Assembly: GCA_900556535.1 (NCBI GenBank)
Contig: USPI01000002.1
Span: 1-26,714 of the forward strand
Reading direction: 5' to 3'
DNA length: 26,714 nucleotides
DNA from: an uncultured Eubacteriales bacterium
GTDB taxonomy: Bacteria > Bacillota > Clostridia > Oscillospirales > Oscillospiraceae
Below, one piece after another: positions 16,992 to 25,354 of this stretch. The stretch's first letter is position 1. Every line of letters begins with the position of its first letter. The translations under genes were made by a program, and so were the position numbers. Below the pieces are notes generated by a model. The model did not search any database and had not been told where the DNA came from. It worked only from the letters and a program-made list of their open reading frames with translations.

Positions 16992-17997
16992 TAGTACCGA
17001 CGATGATTTGACCACTTTTTACATTTGCTTCATGAATTTTCAGCGATGCAAGCCCGAATTCCTCGGTCAGTGCCGCAATATTGCATCGGTGCTGCCCCGT
17101 CATTTTGGAAACGTCCGAGCGGTTTACGTCGATGGTAACTCTGCTGCCGCGGGCAACGCCGGCAAGACCTGCGCGCGCTTTTTCGAGCATCATGCGCGAG
17201 CGCACGAGCTCACCGAGGGCAGGATGATACGCCCCGCCGAGAGCGTCACCGCCGGAGAGGTCCTCCGTGGGGTTGAGCCCCATGCGGATTATGGGTATCC
17301 CCGCCTCGTCAAACAGCGGCACTATCCTGGCGCACACGCGCACGGCGTCCTCGACGCTGTGCTCATTATACGTCCCTGCGCGCCACATATCGCACAGCAC
17401 CGTGTCGCGCACGATGACGGTCGGATATATACGCACGCCGTCGGGTGCAAGGGCTATTATTTTTTTTGCGGTCTCGATGCAGCTTTCGTCCGTATCGCCC
17501 GGAAGCCCCGTCATCATTTGCAGGATAAGCCCGAAGCCGCGGCTCTTTATAAGCCGTGACGCATTTTCGACGTCTGCGCTGTCGTGACCGCGCCCCGTCA
17601 GCAGCAGGACCTTATCACACATGGACTGCGCGCCGAGCTCAATGACCTCAACGCCGTATTTTTTGAGCCTTTTCAGCACGGTCTCGTCGATGGCGTCCGG
17701 ACGGGTGGAGAGCCTTATTGAGCTTATGACGCCGCTCTCAAGATATGGCTGCGCCGCCTCAAGAAGCTCCGTCTGCGCACCCTCGGGTATCGCCGTGAAG
17801 CTGCCTCCATAAAACGCCAATTGCCGCTTTGTCCCCTGTGGGGTCAAGGCGGCTGCTTCTTCTATCGCATTTTTGACGGTCTGCGCCGTGGCTGGCTCGG
17901 TATGACCGGATATTCTGCGCTGATTGCAGAAAACGCAGTCATTCGGGCAGCCCAAATGCGGCACAAACACGGGGATAATACTGTTTCTCGCTGTCAT
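16984..17997 (-). CDS. Radical SAM protein with Elp3-like C-terminal domain
   Basis: Radical SAM enzymes use a 4Fe-4S cluster and S-adenosylmethionine to make a 5'-deoxyadenosyl radical. The 337-residue protein has the cluster motif GCPNDCVFC with C17, C21 and C24 (C-x3-C-x2-C), the FYGGSF block at 63-68, and later MTGLPGDTDESC and VRIYPTVIV blocks typical of Elp3-like proteins. No acetyltransferase domain follows, so it is not full-length Elp3. Proteins of this type sit between rnc and smc in many Clostridia; the reaction is not known to me, and RNA modification is only a guess from relatives. The ATG overlaps the rnc stop by 4 bases (ATGA). Confidence 0.9.
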   Translation of the reverse strand: MTARNSIIPVFVPHLGCPNDCVFCNQRRISGHTEPATAQTVKNAIEEAAALTPQGTKRQLAFYGGSFTAIPEGAQTELLEAAQPYLESGVISSIRLSTRPDAIDETVLKRLKKYGVEVIELGAQSMCDKVLLLTGRGHDSADVENASRLIKSRGFGLILQMMTGLPGDTDESCIETAKKIIALAPDGVRIYPTVIVRDTVLCDMWRAGTYNEHSVEDAVRVCARIVPLFDEAGIPIIRMGLNPTEDLSGGDALGGAYHPALGELVRSRMMLEKARAGLAGVARGSRVTIDVNRSDVSKMTGQHRCNIAALTEEFGLASLKIHEANVKSGQIIVGTID

Positions 17998-18668
17998 TTG
18001 CTCAGTCTCTCAAGTGCGCGGCAGGCGGCGGCCTGCTCGGCTTCTTTCTTCGTTCTTCCGCTGCCGGAGCCGACGAGCTTTTCGTCGAGATACACCTCCG
18101 CCATGAACACCTTGTCGTGGTCGGGGCCGGATTCACCGGCGGCCTTATACTGAAGAACGTGGCCGGGCTTCTGCTGAACAAGCTCCTGAAGCTCAGTCTT
18201 GTAATCCGTTGCGTGGTGAGCCTTAATGCTCTCGGGACTGAGAACCATGCGCTTTATAAAGCGCTCGGCAGGCTCAATACCGCCGTCAAGAAACATTGCG
18301 GCGATGACTGCCTCCACCGCGTCGGCAAGAATGGACGCGCGGGCTCTGCCGCCGCTTTTTTCCTCGCCGTTGCCCATGCGCAGGCAGTCACCGAGGTTGA
18401 GCTCACGCGCGACCTCATAAAGGCTGTGCTCGCACACGAGCTCAGCGCGCACCCTCGTCATCTTGCCCTCGGGCAGTGCGGGGGTCATATCATACAGGTG
18501 CCTTGCCGTGACAAAGCCAAGCACCGAGTCGCCCAAAAATTCAAGGCGCTCGTTGCTGGGTATGCCCTCGGCTCTGTTTTCGTTTGCATATGAGCTGTGA
18601 GTCAGAGCGTTTTTGAGAAGCTCCTTGTTTTTGAACTCATAGCCCAGTTTTTCTTCAAGCTTTTTCAC
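17994..18668 (-). CDS. rnc: Ribonuclease III
   Basis: RNase III cuts double-stranded RNA, processing rRNA precursors and some messengers. The 224-residue protein has the signature NERLEFLGDSVL (39-50), the acidic metal ligands D116 and E119 in ADAVEAVIAA, and a C-terminal double-stranded RNA-binding domain from about 155 (DYKTELQELVQQK to the end). It starts with GTG at 18668, 4 bases after the plsX stop; only a weak GGAAG is visible well upstream, so translation is probably coupled to plsX. An acpP gene often lies between plsX and rnc in bacteria but is absent here. Confidence 0.98.
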   Translation of the reverse strand: MKKLEEKLGYEFKNKELLKNALTHSSYANENRAEGIPSNERLEFLGDSVLGFVTARHLYDMTPALPEGKMTRVRAELVCEHSLYEVARELNLGDCLRMGNGEEKSGGRARASILADAVEAVIAAMFLDGGIEPAERFIKRMVLSPESIKAHHATDYKTELQELVQQKPGHVLQYKAAGESGPDHDKVFMAEVYLDEKLVGSGSGRTKKEAEQAAACRALERLSK

Positions 18669-18672
18669 TTGC

Positions 18673-19683
18673 TTACACTTCTTCCGAAATCTTCATGTAG
18701 TCTATATTCTTCTCGATATCGCCGACTATATCCGCCTCGGCAAACGCCATTGCCTGGCGGATCGCGGCGAAGAATGCCTCGTCGCCGGACGAGCCGTGAG
18801 CCTTGATAACGGGCTTGGATATACCGAGGAATGCCGTGCCGCCGACCTCGTTGGGGTCTATGCGCTTCGCGATGCCCTTGACGTCCTTTTTAACGACGGC
18901 TGCTGCGAGCTTATTCTTAGTGCTGGACATGAATACGCCCTTGAGCTCGCCGAATAGCCACTTTGCGACGCCCTCAGCAGTCTTGAGCGCAATATTGCCG
19001 GAAAAGCCGTCGGTCACGACGACGTCAACGCCGCCGAGAAGCATGGTGCTCGCCTCGACATTTCCTACGAAGTTTATACGCCCGTCTTCCTTTGCCTTGG
19101 TGAGGAGCTTATAGCTCTCGTGCTGCAATGCGCCGCCCTTGGTGGGCTCGACGCCGATGTTTAAAAGTCCGACTCTGGGGTCGGAAAGTCCCATCATGCG
19201 GCGGGCATAGAAGCTGCCCATATAAGCAAATTGCAGCAGGTACTCGGGAGTGCACTCGGCATTTGCGCCGCAGTCGATGAGCATGATGCCGTTTTCGCTG
19301 CTCGGGAGCACGGGCGCCATCGCAGCACGGCGAACGCCCTTGACGCGCTTGACGATAAGCGTTGCGCCGGTGAGCAGAGCGCCGGTGGAACCTGCGGATA
19401 CCATTGCGTCGCCGCCGCCGTTTTTGAGAAGATTGAGTGCGACGGTCATGGATGAATCCTTCTTGCGGCGGGTGGCGGTGCTCGGATCGTCCTCCATGCT
19501 GACTACCTCGCGCGCATCGACTATCTCGATGCCGTGTCTGTCCTCGCCGAGATATTTTTCTATCTCTTCCTGCCTTCCGACGAGCACGAGCTCTGCGCCG
19601 AGCCTGTCGCGGGCATAAACGGAGCCCTTTACTATGGCCTCGGGGGCGTTGTCGCCGCCCATTGCGTCAACGATTATCTTCAC
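18673..19683 (-). CDS. plsX: Phosphate acyltransferase PlsX
   Basis: PlsX converts acyl-ACP to acyl-phosphate, the acyl donor for PlsY at the start of phospholipid synthesis. The 336-residue protein has the family start KIIVDAMGGDNAPEAIVKG, the SAGSTGALL block (about 98-106), NIGVEPTKG and DGFSGNIALKTAEG. The start is GTG 19683, which lies 17 bases inside the end of trmFO, with AAGGAG about 10 bases upstream. Reading starts in another frame from trmFO, so the two genes overlap in different frames. FabD, FabH and acpP do not follow it in this window. Confidence 0.97.
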   Translation of the reverse strand: MKIIVDAMGGDNAPEAIVKGSVYARDRLGAELVLVGRQEEIEKYLGEDRHGIEIVDAREVVSMEDDPSTATRRKKDSSMTVALNLLKNGGGDAMVSAGSTGALLTGATLIVKRVKGVRRAAMAPVLPSSENGIMLIDCGANAECTPEYLLQFAYMGSFYARRMMGLSDPRVGLLNIGVEPTKGGALQHESYKLLTKAKEDGRINFVGNVEASTMLLGGVDVVVTDGFSGNIALKTAEGVAKWLFGELKGVFMSSTKNKLAAAVVKKDVKGIAKRIDPNEVGGTAFLGISKPVIKAHGSSGDEAFFAAIRQAMAFAEADIVGDIEKNIDYMKISEEV

Positions 19684-20992
19684 TGCCGAAAATCTCCTTT
19701 TTCATAAGTTCATCTATAATAGCCAGACTCCTTGCAGAGATCTCGGCGTTTTTGTTGCGCTTGCCCTTGACTCGGTAGCCCAGAGGCGAAATGATGCCGA
19801 AGTTAATATTCATGGGCTGGAAATCGCCGACGCTGCCGCCGGATATGTAAAGGCTCAGTGCGCCTATCGCGGTCTCCTGCGGGAAATCGACCGGCTCAAG
19901 TCCGAGAATTCGTGCCGCGGTCTCGATGCCGACGAGCATTCCGGATGCTGCGGACTCAACATAGCCCTCAACGCCGGTCATCTGTCCTGCAAAGCTCAGG
20001 CGCGGCTGCTCTTTAAGGCGATAGTAGCGATCCAGCAGCGTGGGGCTGTTAAGATACGTATTGCGGTGCATGACACCGTAGCGCACGAAGTTTGCATCCC
20101 TGAGCGCGGGTATCATGGAAAACACACGCTTCTGCTCGCCCCATGTCAAATGGGTCTGGAAGCCAACTATGTTATAGAGCGTTCCGTCGGCGTTATCCCG
20201 TCTGAGCTGCACGACGGCATAGTTTTCGCGTCCCGTCCTCGGATCGCGCAGTCCGACGGGCTTCATCGGGCCGTAGCGCAGGGTATCCTCCCCGCGCCGC
20301 GCCATGACCTCGACCGGCATGCAGCCTTCAAATACGCCGCCGTCGTCAAAGCCGTGCACCGCTGCCTCCTTTGCACTGCAAAGCTCGCGGATAAACGCCT
20401 TGTACTCGTCCTCGTTCATGGGGCAGTTTACATAATCCGCCGTTCCCTTATCATAGCGCGAGGCGAAAAACGCACTTTCCATGTCAACGCTCTCAAGCGT
20501 CACGATGGGTGCGACGGCATCGTAAAAATGCAGTCCCTCGCCGCCGCACAAGGCAACGATCTTATCGGCAAGCGCATCGCTCGTGAGAGGTCCCGTGGCA
20601 ACTATAACCTCGCCCTCGGGAAAGTCCGCTGCCTCCTCGGCAATGATCTCGATATTCTCGCAGGCGCGGAGCTTTTCGGTTATATACCGTGCAAAGCCGT
20701 CGCGGTCAACGGCAAGAGCACCGCCCGCGGCAACGCGGTTTGCGTCCGCGCTTTCCATGATGAGCGATCCCATTTTCCGCATTTCCGCCTTGAGAAGTCC
20801 GACGGCGTTTGAAAGCTCGTCACTGCGCAGCGAGTTTGAGCACACGAGCTCGGAAAAATACTCCGATTTGTGCGCCGGGGACATCTTATTCGGCTTCATT
20901 TCGACGAGCCGCACCTTTATACCCCTGCGAGCGAGCTGCCATGCGCATTCGCTGCCGGCAAGCCCCGCTCCGAGGACAGTAACATTACTCAT
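19667..20992 (-). CDS. trmFO: Methylenetetrahydrofolate-tRNA uracil-5-methyltransferase TrmFO
   Basis: TrmFO makes 5-methyluridine at position 54 of tRNA with methylenetetrahydrofolate and FAD, the route used by most Firmicutes instead of TrmA. The 441-residue protein has the FAD-binding GAGLAGSECAW (8-18), the VCSNSLRSDEL block with C51, and EGCMPVEVMA with C224. These match the two functional cysteines of the B. subtilis enzyme (C53 and C226). The C-terminal NINFGIISPL segment completes the fold. It starts 3 bases after the topA stop; topA-trmFO is a common pair. Confidence 0.97.
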   Translation of the reverse strand: MSNVTVLGAGLAGSECAWQLARRGIKVRLVEMKPNKMSPAHKSEYFSELVCSNSLRSDELSNAVGLLKAEMRKMGSLIMESADANRVAAGGALAVDRDGFARYITEKLRACENIEIIAEEAADFPEGEVIVATGPLTSDALADKIVALCGGEGLHFYDAVAPIVTLESVDMESAFFASRYDKGTADYVNCPMNEDEYKAFIRELCSAKEAAVHGFDDGGVFEGCMPVEVMARRGEDTLRYGPMKPVGLRDPRTGRENYAVVQLRRDNADGTLYNIVGFQTHLTWGEQKRVFSMIPALRDANFVRYGVMHRNTYLNSPTLLDRYYRLKEQPRLSFAGQMTGVEGYVESAASGMLVGIETAARILGLEPVDFPQETAIGALSLYISGGSVGDFQPMNINFGIISPLGYRVKGKRNKNAEISARSLAIIDELMKKEIFGSEDNR

Positions 20993-20995
20993 AAA

Positions 20996-23272
20996 TTATT
21001 TTTCCTTGGTCTTTTTCGCCGCAGTCTTCTTTGCCGCGGGCTTTTTTGCCGATGACTTTTTCTCGGTTTTCTTATTGGACTTCTTTTCGTCCATCTTGTC
21101 CTCCGTGGCCTCGGCCGCGGGCTTTTTCTTATAGCCGCGCTTATCCTCAGGCACGAACTCGGGGCAATCCTCGTTTATGCAGAATGCCTTCATGCGGCCT
21201 CTGCCGCTGGGCTTAAAGAGCGTTTTTCCGCAGCTCGGGCAGTTGTCCTTCGTCGGGACGTACCATGTCATAAAGCCCTTTATCTCGCTGCCGTCCGCCG
21301 CAGTGCCGCGCCACGGGCAATCCGCGCCGCGCTCACAGGCGTAGTAGGTGTTGCCCTTTTTCGAGGTGCGCTTGAGTATACGGCTTCCGCACTTGGGGCA
21401 CTTGCCGGGCATCTCGATGACGATGGGCTTGGTAAAGCTGCACTCGGGGTAAGCCGGGCAGGCGAGAAATCTTCCGAAGCGGCCGGATTTGACGACCATC
21501 TGCCGTCCGCAGACGTCGCAGTACTCGTCGCTCAATTCGTCCGGGACCTTTATTCTCACGCCGTCGAGCGCCTTCTCCGCGTTCTCCAGCTCGGCGCTGA
21601 AGTCGCCGTAGAAATCGCGCAGAAGCTGCTTCCAGTAGAGCTTTCCGCTCTCGACCTCGTCAAGCTCCTCCTCCATGTGGTTGGTGAACTTGAGATCGAC
21701 GATGTCGGGGAAGCGCTCCTCCATGAGCTGCGTTACTATTTCGCCGAGGTTCGTGGGCTTTAAATACTTGCCGTCCTTGACGACGTACTCATGGGAGGTG
21801 ATGGTGGATATCGTCGGAGCGTAGGTGGACGGGCGGCCTATGCCCTTTTCCTCCATTGCGCGGATAAGCGTTGCCTCGGTGTAGCGTGCAGGCGGCTGAG
21901 TAAACTGCTGCTCGGGCAGCATTTTCTCAAGGAACACCTGCTCGCCCTCCTCAAGCGTGGGCAGCTTGCTGCGCGGCTCGTCGCTCTCCTCGTCCTTGCC
22001 CTCCTCGTACACGGCAGTGTAACCTGCAAAGCGCATCTCGGAGTAATTTGCGCGGAAAACATAACCGGCGGAGTCAACGTCTACGACGACGTTATCGTAC
22101 ACGGCGTTTGCCATCTGGCAGGCGGTAAATCTGCCCCAGATAAGACGGTATAGCCTGTACTGCTCGGGGGTGAGATCCTTGCGCACGACGTCGGGGCTGA
22201 GATCGACGTTTGTCGGTCTTATGGCCTCGTGCGCATCCTGAGCACCAGATTTGGTCTTATAAACACGGAACGAACCGTGGTAATACTCCTTGCCGTAGTG
22301 GTCGATGATATAATTTTTCGCCGCCATGAGTGCCTCGTCGGAAAGGCGCAGAGAGTCGGTTCTCATGTAGGTTATAAGACCGACCGTGCCGTGACCTGCG
22401 ATGTCAACGCCCTCGTAAAGCTGCTGGGCGATGGACATGGTGCGGCGCGGGGTCATGCCGAGACGGCGGCTTGCCTCCTGCTGGAGGGTCGAGGTTATAA
22501 ACGGAGGCGATGGGCTGCGGTGCTTCTTGCCGCGCTTGACGGTCTTGACCTTGAACGGCTCGTCCTTGGTCGCGTTTATGACCGTGTTGACCTCCTCCTC
22601 GGAGCGGAGCTCAAGCTTTTTGTCGTCCTTGCCGAAAAAGCGCGCGGTGAACTTAGCGTCGCTGCCGCTGCCGAAGATGGCATCAAGCAGCCAATACTCC
22701 TCGCTCACGAAGCTGCGTATCTCGTTCTCGCGGTCTACCACCATGCGCGTTGCAACGGACTGTACTCTGCCTGCGGAAAGGCCGCGGCGGATCTTCTTCC
22801 AAAGCAGCGGCGAAAGCTTATAGCCGACAAGGCGGTCGAGAAGTCTTCTCGCCTGCTGAGCATCGACGAGATTGTTGTCGATGTCTCTGGGCTTTTCTAT
22901 GCTCTCGGTGACGACCTTTTTGGTTATCTCGTTGAACGTGACTCGTCTTGCACGCTCGTCGGGCAGCGCCAAAAGCTCCTTGAGATGCCACGAAATGGCT
23001 TCGCCCTCGCGGTCAGGGTCGGTCGCGAGGTAGACGGTCTTGGCGTTCTTGCTGAGCTTTTTGAGCTCGTCGATTATATCCTTATGATCCTTGACGGGAA
23101 TGTACTTCGGCTCGAAATCGTTATCGACGTCTATGCCGAGGGTGCTCTTGGGCAGATCACGCAGGTGACCCATAGACGCCACGACTTTATAATCGCTGCC
23201 GAGATATTTTTCTATCGTCTTCGCCTTTGCCGGCGACTCGACGATAACAAGATTTTTCTTTGCGGCGGGCAT
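20996..23272 (-). CDS. topA: DNA topoisomerase I
   Basis: TopA relaxes negative supercoils by single-strand breakage. The 758-residue protein has an N-terminal Toprim domain (VESPAKAKTI, 11-20; TDPDREGEAI, 84-93) and the active-site tyrosine Y302 in LITYMRTDS. Three zinc-ribbon repeats follow in the C-terminal part (CDVCG..., CPKCG..., CPSCG..., from about 575 to 715). The last 40 or so residues are a lysine/alanine tail (AKKPAAKKTAAKKTKEK), likely to help hold DNA. ATG 23272 has GAGG seven bases upstream, overlapping the dprA stop. The dprA-topA-trmFO order is shared with many Firmicutes. Confidence 0.98.
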   Translation of the reverse strand: MPAAKKNLVIVESPAKAKTIEKYLGSDYKVVASMGHLRDLPKSTLGIDVDNDFEPKYIPVKDHKDIIDELKKLSKNAKTVYLATDPDREGEAISWHLKELLALPDERARRVTFNEITKKVVTESIEKPRDIDNNLVDAQQARRLLDRLVGYKLSPLLWKKIRRGLSAGRVQSVATRMVVDRENEIRSFVSEEYWLLDAIFGSGSDAKFTARFFGKDDKKLELRSEEEVNTVINATKDEPFKVKTVKRGKKHRSPSPPFITSTLQQEASRRLGMTPRRTMSIAQQLYEGVDIAGHGTVGLITYMRTDSLRLSDEALMAAKNYIIDHYGKEYYHGSFRVYKTKSGAQDAHEAIRPTNVDLSPDVVRKDLTPEQYRLYRLIWGRFTACQMANAVYDNVVVDVDSAGYVFRANYSEMRFAGYTAVYEEGKDEESDEPRSKLPTLEEGEQVFLEKMLPEQQFTQPPARYTEATLIRAMEEKGIGRPSTYAPTISTITSHEYVVKDGKYLKPTNLGEIVTQLMEERFPDIVDLKFTNHMEEELDEVESGKLYWKQLLRDFYGDFSAELENAEKALDGVRIKVPDELSDEYCDVCGRQMVVKSGRFGRFLACPAYPECSFTKPIVIEMPGKCPKCGSRILKRTSKKGNTYYACERGADCPWRGTAADGSEIKGFMTWYVPTKDNCPSCGKTLFKPSGRGRMKAFCINEDCPEFVPEDKRGYKKKPAAEATEDKMDEKKSNKKTEKKSSAKKPAAKKTAAKKTKEK

Positions 23273-23281
23273 TCGGTATCC

Positions 23282-24490
23282 TCATTTCATTTTAATATTC
23301 AATGTAAAGCGTTTGCCGGACTCCTGCCGGACATAGCCTTTTATCTGGAGCAGCGTGAGCTCTGCAAGCACCTTCGCCGGCGCAAGCGAGCATTTGTCGA
23401 TTATACTGTCAACATGGACGCTGCCTCCGTCCATTGCCTGGATTATCCTGAGCTGGTCGGGACTTAAGCCCTCGAGCTGTTTCTTCAAGTCAATATAAGC
23501 TTCGTCGGGAGCCTTGTCAACAACTTTTTTCTCCGGCTCTGCGCTGACGCTCGGCTTGGGATAGGCTTTTTCAGCTACCGGAAACAGACCGTCGGTGTGC
23601 TCAAACACAACTCTCCTGACCTTGTTCGGGTATGCTCCGGCGAACTCGCTCATAACGTCCCAGCCGTCTGTAACGGGCTTTGCGCCCTCCTTGAGCAGCA
23701 GGTTGTTGCCCTCGCTGCTGCGCATATCGGCGCGTCCGGGCACGGCGAATATCTCCTTGCCCTGATCGGCGGCCTCTGTAACGAAAAGCCTCGTTCCGCT
23801 CTTTATCGGAGCTTCAATGACGACCGTTCCGAGAGACAGCCCGCTCGTTATCCTGTTTCGTGCACGGAAAAACGAGCCGTAGGGCTTCGTGCCGGGCGGG
23901 TATTCGCTGACGATGGCGCCCTTCATGACGATATCGTCGGAAAAACGGCTGCGGTCAAGCTCGTGCGGAGTGCCGAGCACCGCGATAACTCGGCCGCCCG
24001 CGCGCAGTGCACCCTCAGCTCCGGCGGCGTCAATGCCCTGCGTCAGCCCCGAAACCACGGTGCCGCCGCATTTTGATATCTCATAGCCCATTCGCACGGC
24101 CATTTTAAAGCCGTAGGGCGTGGATTTGCGCGTGCCGATTATTGCGACCGCAGGGTCACTGTCCACATCACCCAGCTTGCCCCTGACGTATATTACGGCG
24201 GGAGGCAGATGGATATTCCGCAGGCGCTCCGGATAAAGCTCCTCGTTGAGCGTCACAACGTCGATGCCGTTTGAGTCGCAGCGCTCGAATATGCGCTTTG
24301 CCGCGTCAAGATCGCGCTTTTCAAGCTCCTCCGCACCTTGGATATTGCGCGGGAGCAGGCGCGTTATCTCGCCCACCGGCGAAAAGAACATTTTCTCCGG
24401 ACTGCCGTAATAGCGCAGAAGCTCCGTTATCGCGCGCGGGCCTATGCGCGGCGACGTTGACAGCCACAGCCAGTAAATGACCTCGTTCAT
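23282..24490 (-). CDS. dprA: DNA-processing protein DprA (Smf)
   Basis: DprA loads RecA on incoming single-stranded DNA during transformation. The 402-residue protein has an N-terminal helix-hairpin-helix-like region (1-60), the Rossmann-like core (AIIGTRKSTPYG, 116-127; SGLTQGIDAAG, 147-157; AVLGTPHELD, 170-179; RARNRITSGLS, 209-219) and a C-terminal winged helix (about 340-402). The usual AAHRGAL segment reads AGAEGAL here, so the common histidine is missing, and RNRIIAGLS is RNRITSGLS. ATG 24490 follows GAGG overlapping the stop of the upstream gene. No other competence genes are nearby, so a role in transformation is not shown. Confidence 0.94.
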   Translation of the reverse strand: MNEVIYWLWLSTSPRIGPRAITELLRYYGSPEKMFFSPVGEITRLLPRNIQGAEELEKRDLDAAKRIFERCDSNGIDVVTLNEELYPERLRNIHLPPAVIYVRGKLGDVDSDPAVAIIGTRKSTPYGFKMAVRMGYEISKCGGTVVSGLTQGIDAAGAEGALRAGGRVIAVLGTPHELDRSRFSDDIVMKGAIVSEYPPGTKPYGSFFRARNRITSGLSLGTVVIEAPIKSGTRLFVTEAADQGKEIFAVPGRADMRSSEGNNLLLKEGAKPVTDGWDVMSEFAGAYPNKVRRVVFEHTDGLFPVAEKAYPKPSVSAEPEKKVVDKAPDEAYIDLKKQLEGLSPDQLRIIQAMDGGSVHVDSIIDKCSLAPAKVLAELTLLQIKGYVRQESGKRFTLNIKMK

Positions 24491-24493
24491 AGG

Positions 24494-25243
24494 CTACCTC
24501 GACATTTCCCACATGACCACGGATGCCGCGACCGCTGCGTTAAGGGACTCGGAATTCGGATCCATGGGGATTATTATCTCCCCGCCGCAAATGTCAAGCA
24601 GTTCCCTTGACAGTCCCCTGCCCTCGCTTCCGATGGCAACGGCGCTGCGGTGAAGCTCCAGGTAACGGATATCGGCAGCCTTCTCACTCAAGGCCGCACC
24701 GAAAAGCGGCAGGCTTTGGCGCTGTGTGAAGTCATCAAGCTGCCCGATGCTCATTTTCATCACCTTCTGGCGGAATATCGCACCCATGCTTGCACGCACG
24801 GTTTTGGGGTTATACAGATCCGCGCAGGCTCCGACCATGATAACGGCGTCTATCCCGAAGGCGTTCGCGCTGCGGATTATGGTTCCGACGTTGCCGGGAT
24901 CCTGAAGATTTTCGATGACGATGGCACGCATTACCTTGGCTTCCTCGTCCGGCTCGGGCATTGCGACCGTGAAAACCGGGCCCGATCCCGCCTTTAAAGG
25001 CGAGGCGTGCTCAACGAGGTCTGCCGGTGCGCAAAACTGCTCGATGCTGTCCGGCAGCTTAACGCTCGGCGCTCCCTCGCGCCAGAGCACCTGCTTTATA
25101 TCCGCGCCGAACGCAATGGCTTCTCTGAGCGTTTTTTCGCCGTCACAGATGAATTGGCGGCAGTCGTTTCTGTACTGTGCGTCGGAGGCGACCGAGCGCA
25201 TATGGCATATTATTCTGTTTTTTCTTGAGCTTATCTTTTCCAT
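24494..25243 (-). CDS. TrmH/SpoU family RNA 2'-O-methyltransferase
   Basis: SPOUT enzymes methylate 2'-OH groups of rRNA or tRNA with SAM. From ATG 25243 the protein has 249 residues. An N-terminal substrate-binding domain (SSRKN at 5-9, FICDGEKTLREA at 31-42) is followed by the knot domain with ENLQDPGNVGTIIRSANAFG (111-130), AIGSEGRGLS (203-212) and IPMDPNSESLNAAVAASV (225-242). RlmB or TsnR-like 23S rRNA activity is likely, but the target base is unknown. The frame is open to a TTG at 25264, and ATG 25249 is also possible; none has a Shine-Dalgarno sequence. ATG 25243 lies 10 bases after the -10 box, so the transcript seems leaderless or nearly so. It is the first gene of the long run. Confidence 0.9.
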   Translation of the reverse strand: MEKISSRKNRIICHMRSVASDAQYRNDCRQFICDGEKTLREAIAFGADIKQVLWREGAPSVKLPDSIEQFCAPADLVEHASPLKAGSGPVFTVAMPEPDEEAKVMRAIVIENLQDPGNVGTIIRSANAFGIDAVIMVGACADLYNPKTVRASMGAIFRQKVMKMSIGQLDDFTQRQSLPLFGAALSEKAADIRYLELHRSAVAIGSEGRGLSRELLDICGGEIIIPMDPNSESLNAAVAASVVMWEMSR

Positions 25244-25252
25244 AAGCATTAA

Positions 25253-25280
25253 TTTATAACACAAATTCGCACTTTGTCAA
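25253..25280 (-). promoter_or_regulatory. Sigma-A type promoter heading the long housekeeping run
   Basis: On the minus strand a perfect TTGACA (25280-25275) and TATAAA (25258-25253) are 16 bases apart. The expected start of transcription, 6 to 10 bases after the -10 box, falls at 25247-25243, on or inside the first possible start codons of the methyltransferase gene. The DNA upstream is AT-rich. Confidence 0.8.
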
Positions 25281-25284
25281 ACCT

Positions 25285-25308
25285 ATACATTAAATAATAC
25301 ATAAAATT
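25285..25308. repeat. Tandem 12-bp direct repeat upstream of the -35 box
   Basis: ATACATTAAATA (25285-25296) is followed at once by ATACATAAAATT (25297-25308), with two mismatches. It ends 4 bases from the -35 box, where an UP element or regulator site would lie. The repeat is short and in AT-rich DNA, so chance is possible. Confidence 0.35.
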
Positions 25309-25326
25309 AACTGTAAAATGCATAAC

Positions 25327-25349
25327 AAAACCGCCCAAAGGGCGGTTTT
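25327..25349 (-). terminator. Intrinsic terminator after the NAGPA-domain gene
   Basis: A 10-bp perfect stem AAAACCGCCC/GGGCGGTTTT (25327-25336 with 25340-25349) closes a 3-base loop. On the minus strand it is followed by a mixed tail (GTTATGCATTTTAC), and the Ts of the stem itself provide part of the U-tract. It lies 6 bases after the stop codon of the minus-strand gene and separates that gene from the long run. Confidence 0.85.
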
Positions 25350-25354
25350 TATTG

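Noticed and set aside
22229..23467. A 412-codon plus-strand frame antisense to topA and the end of dprA
   Set aside because: It is a shadow of the topA reading frame; no promoter or family match.
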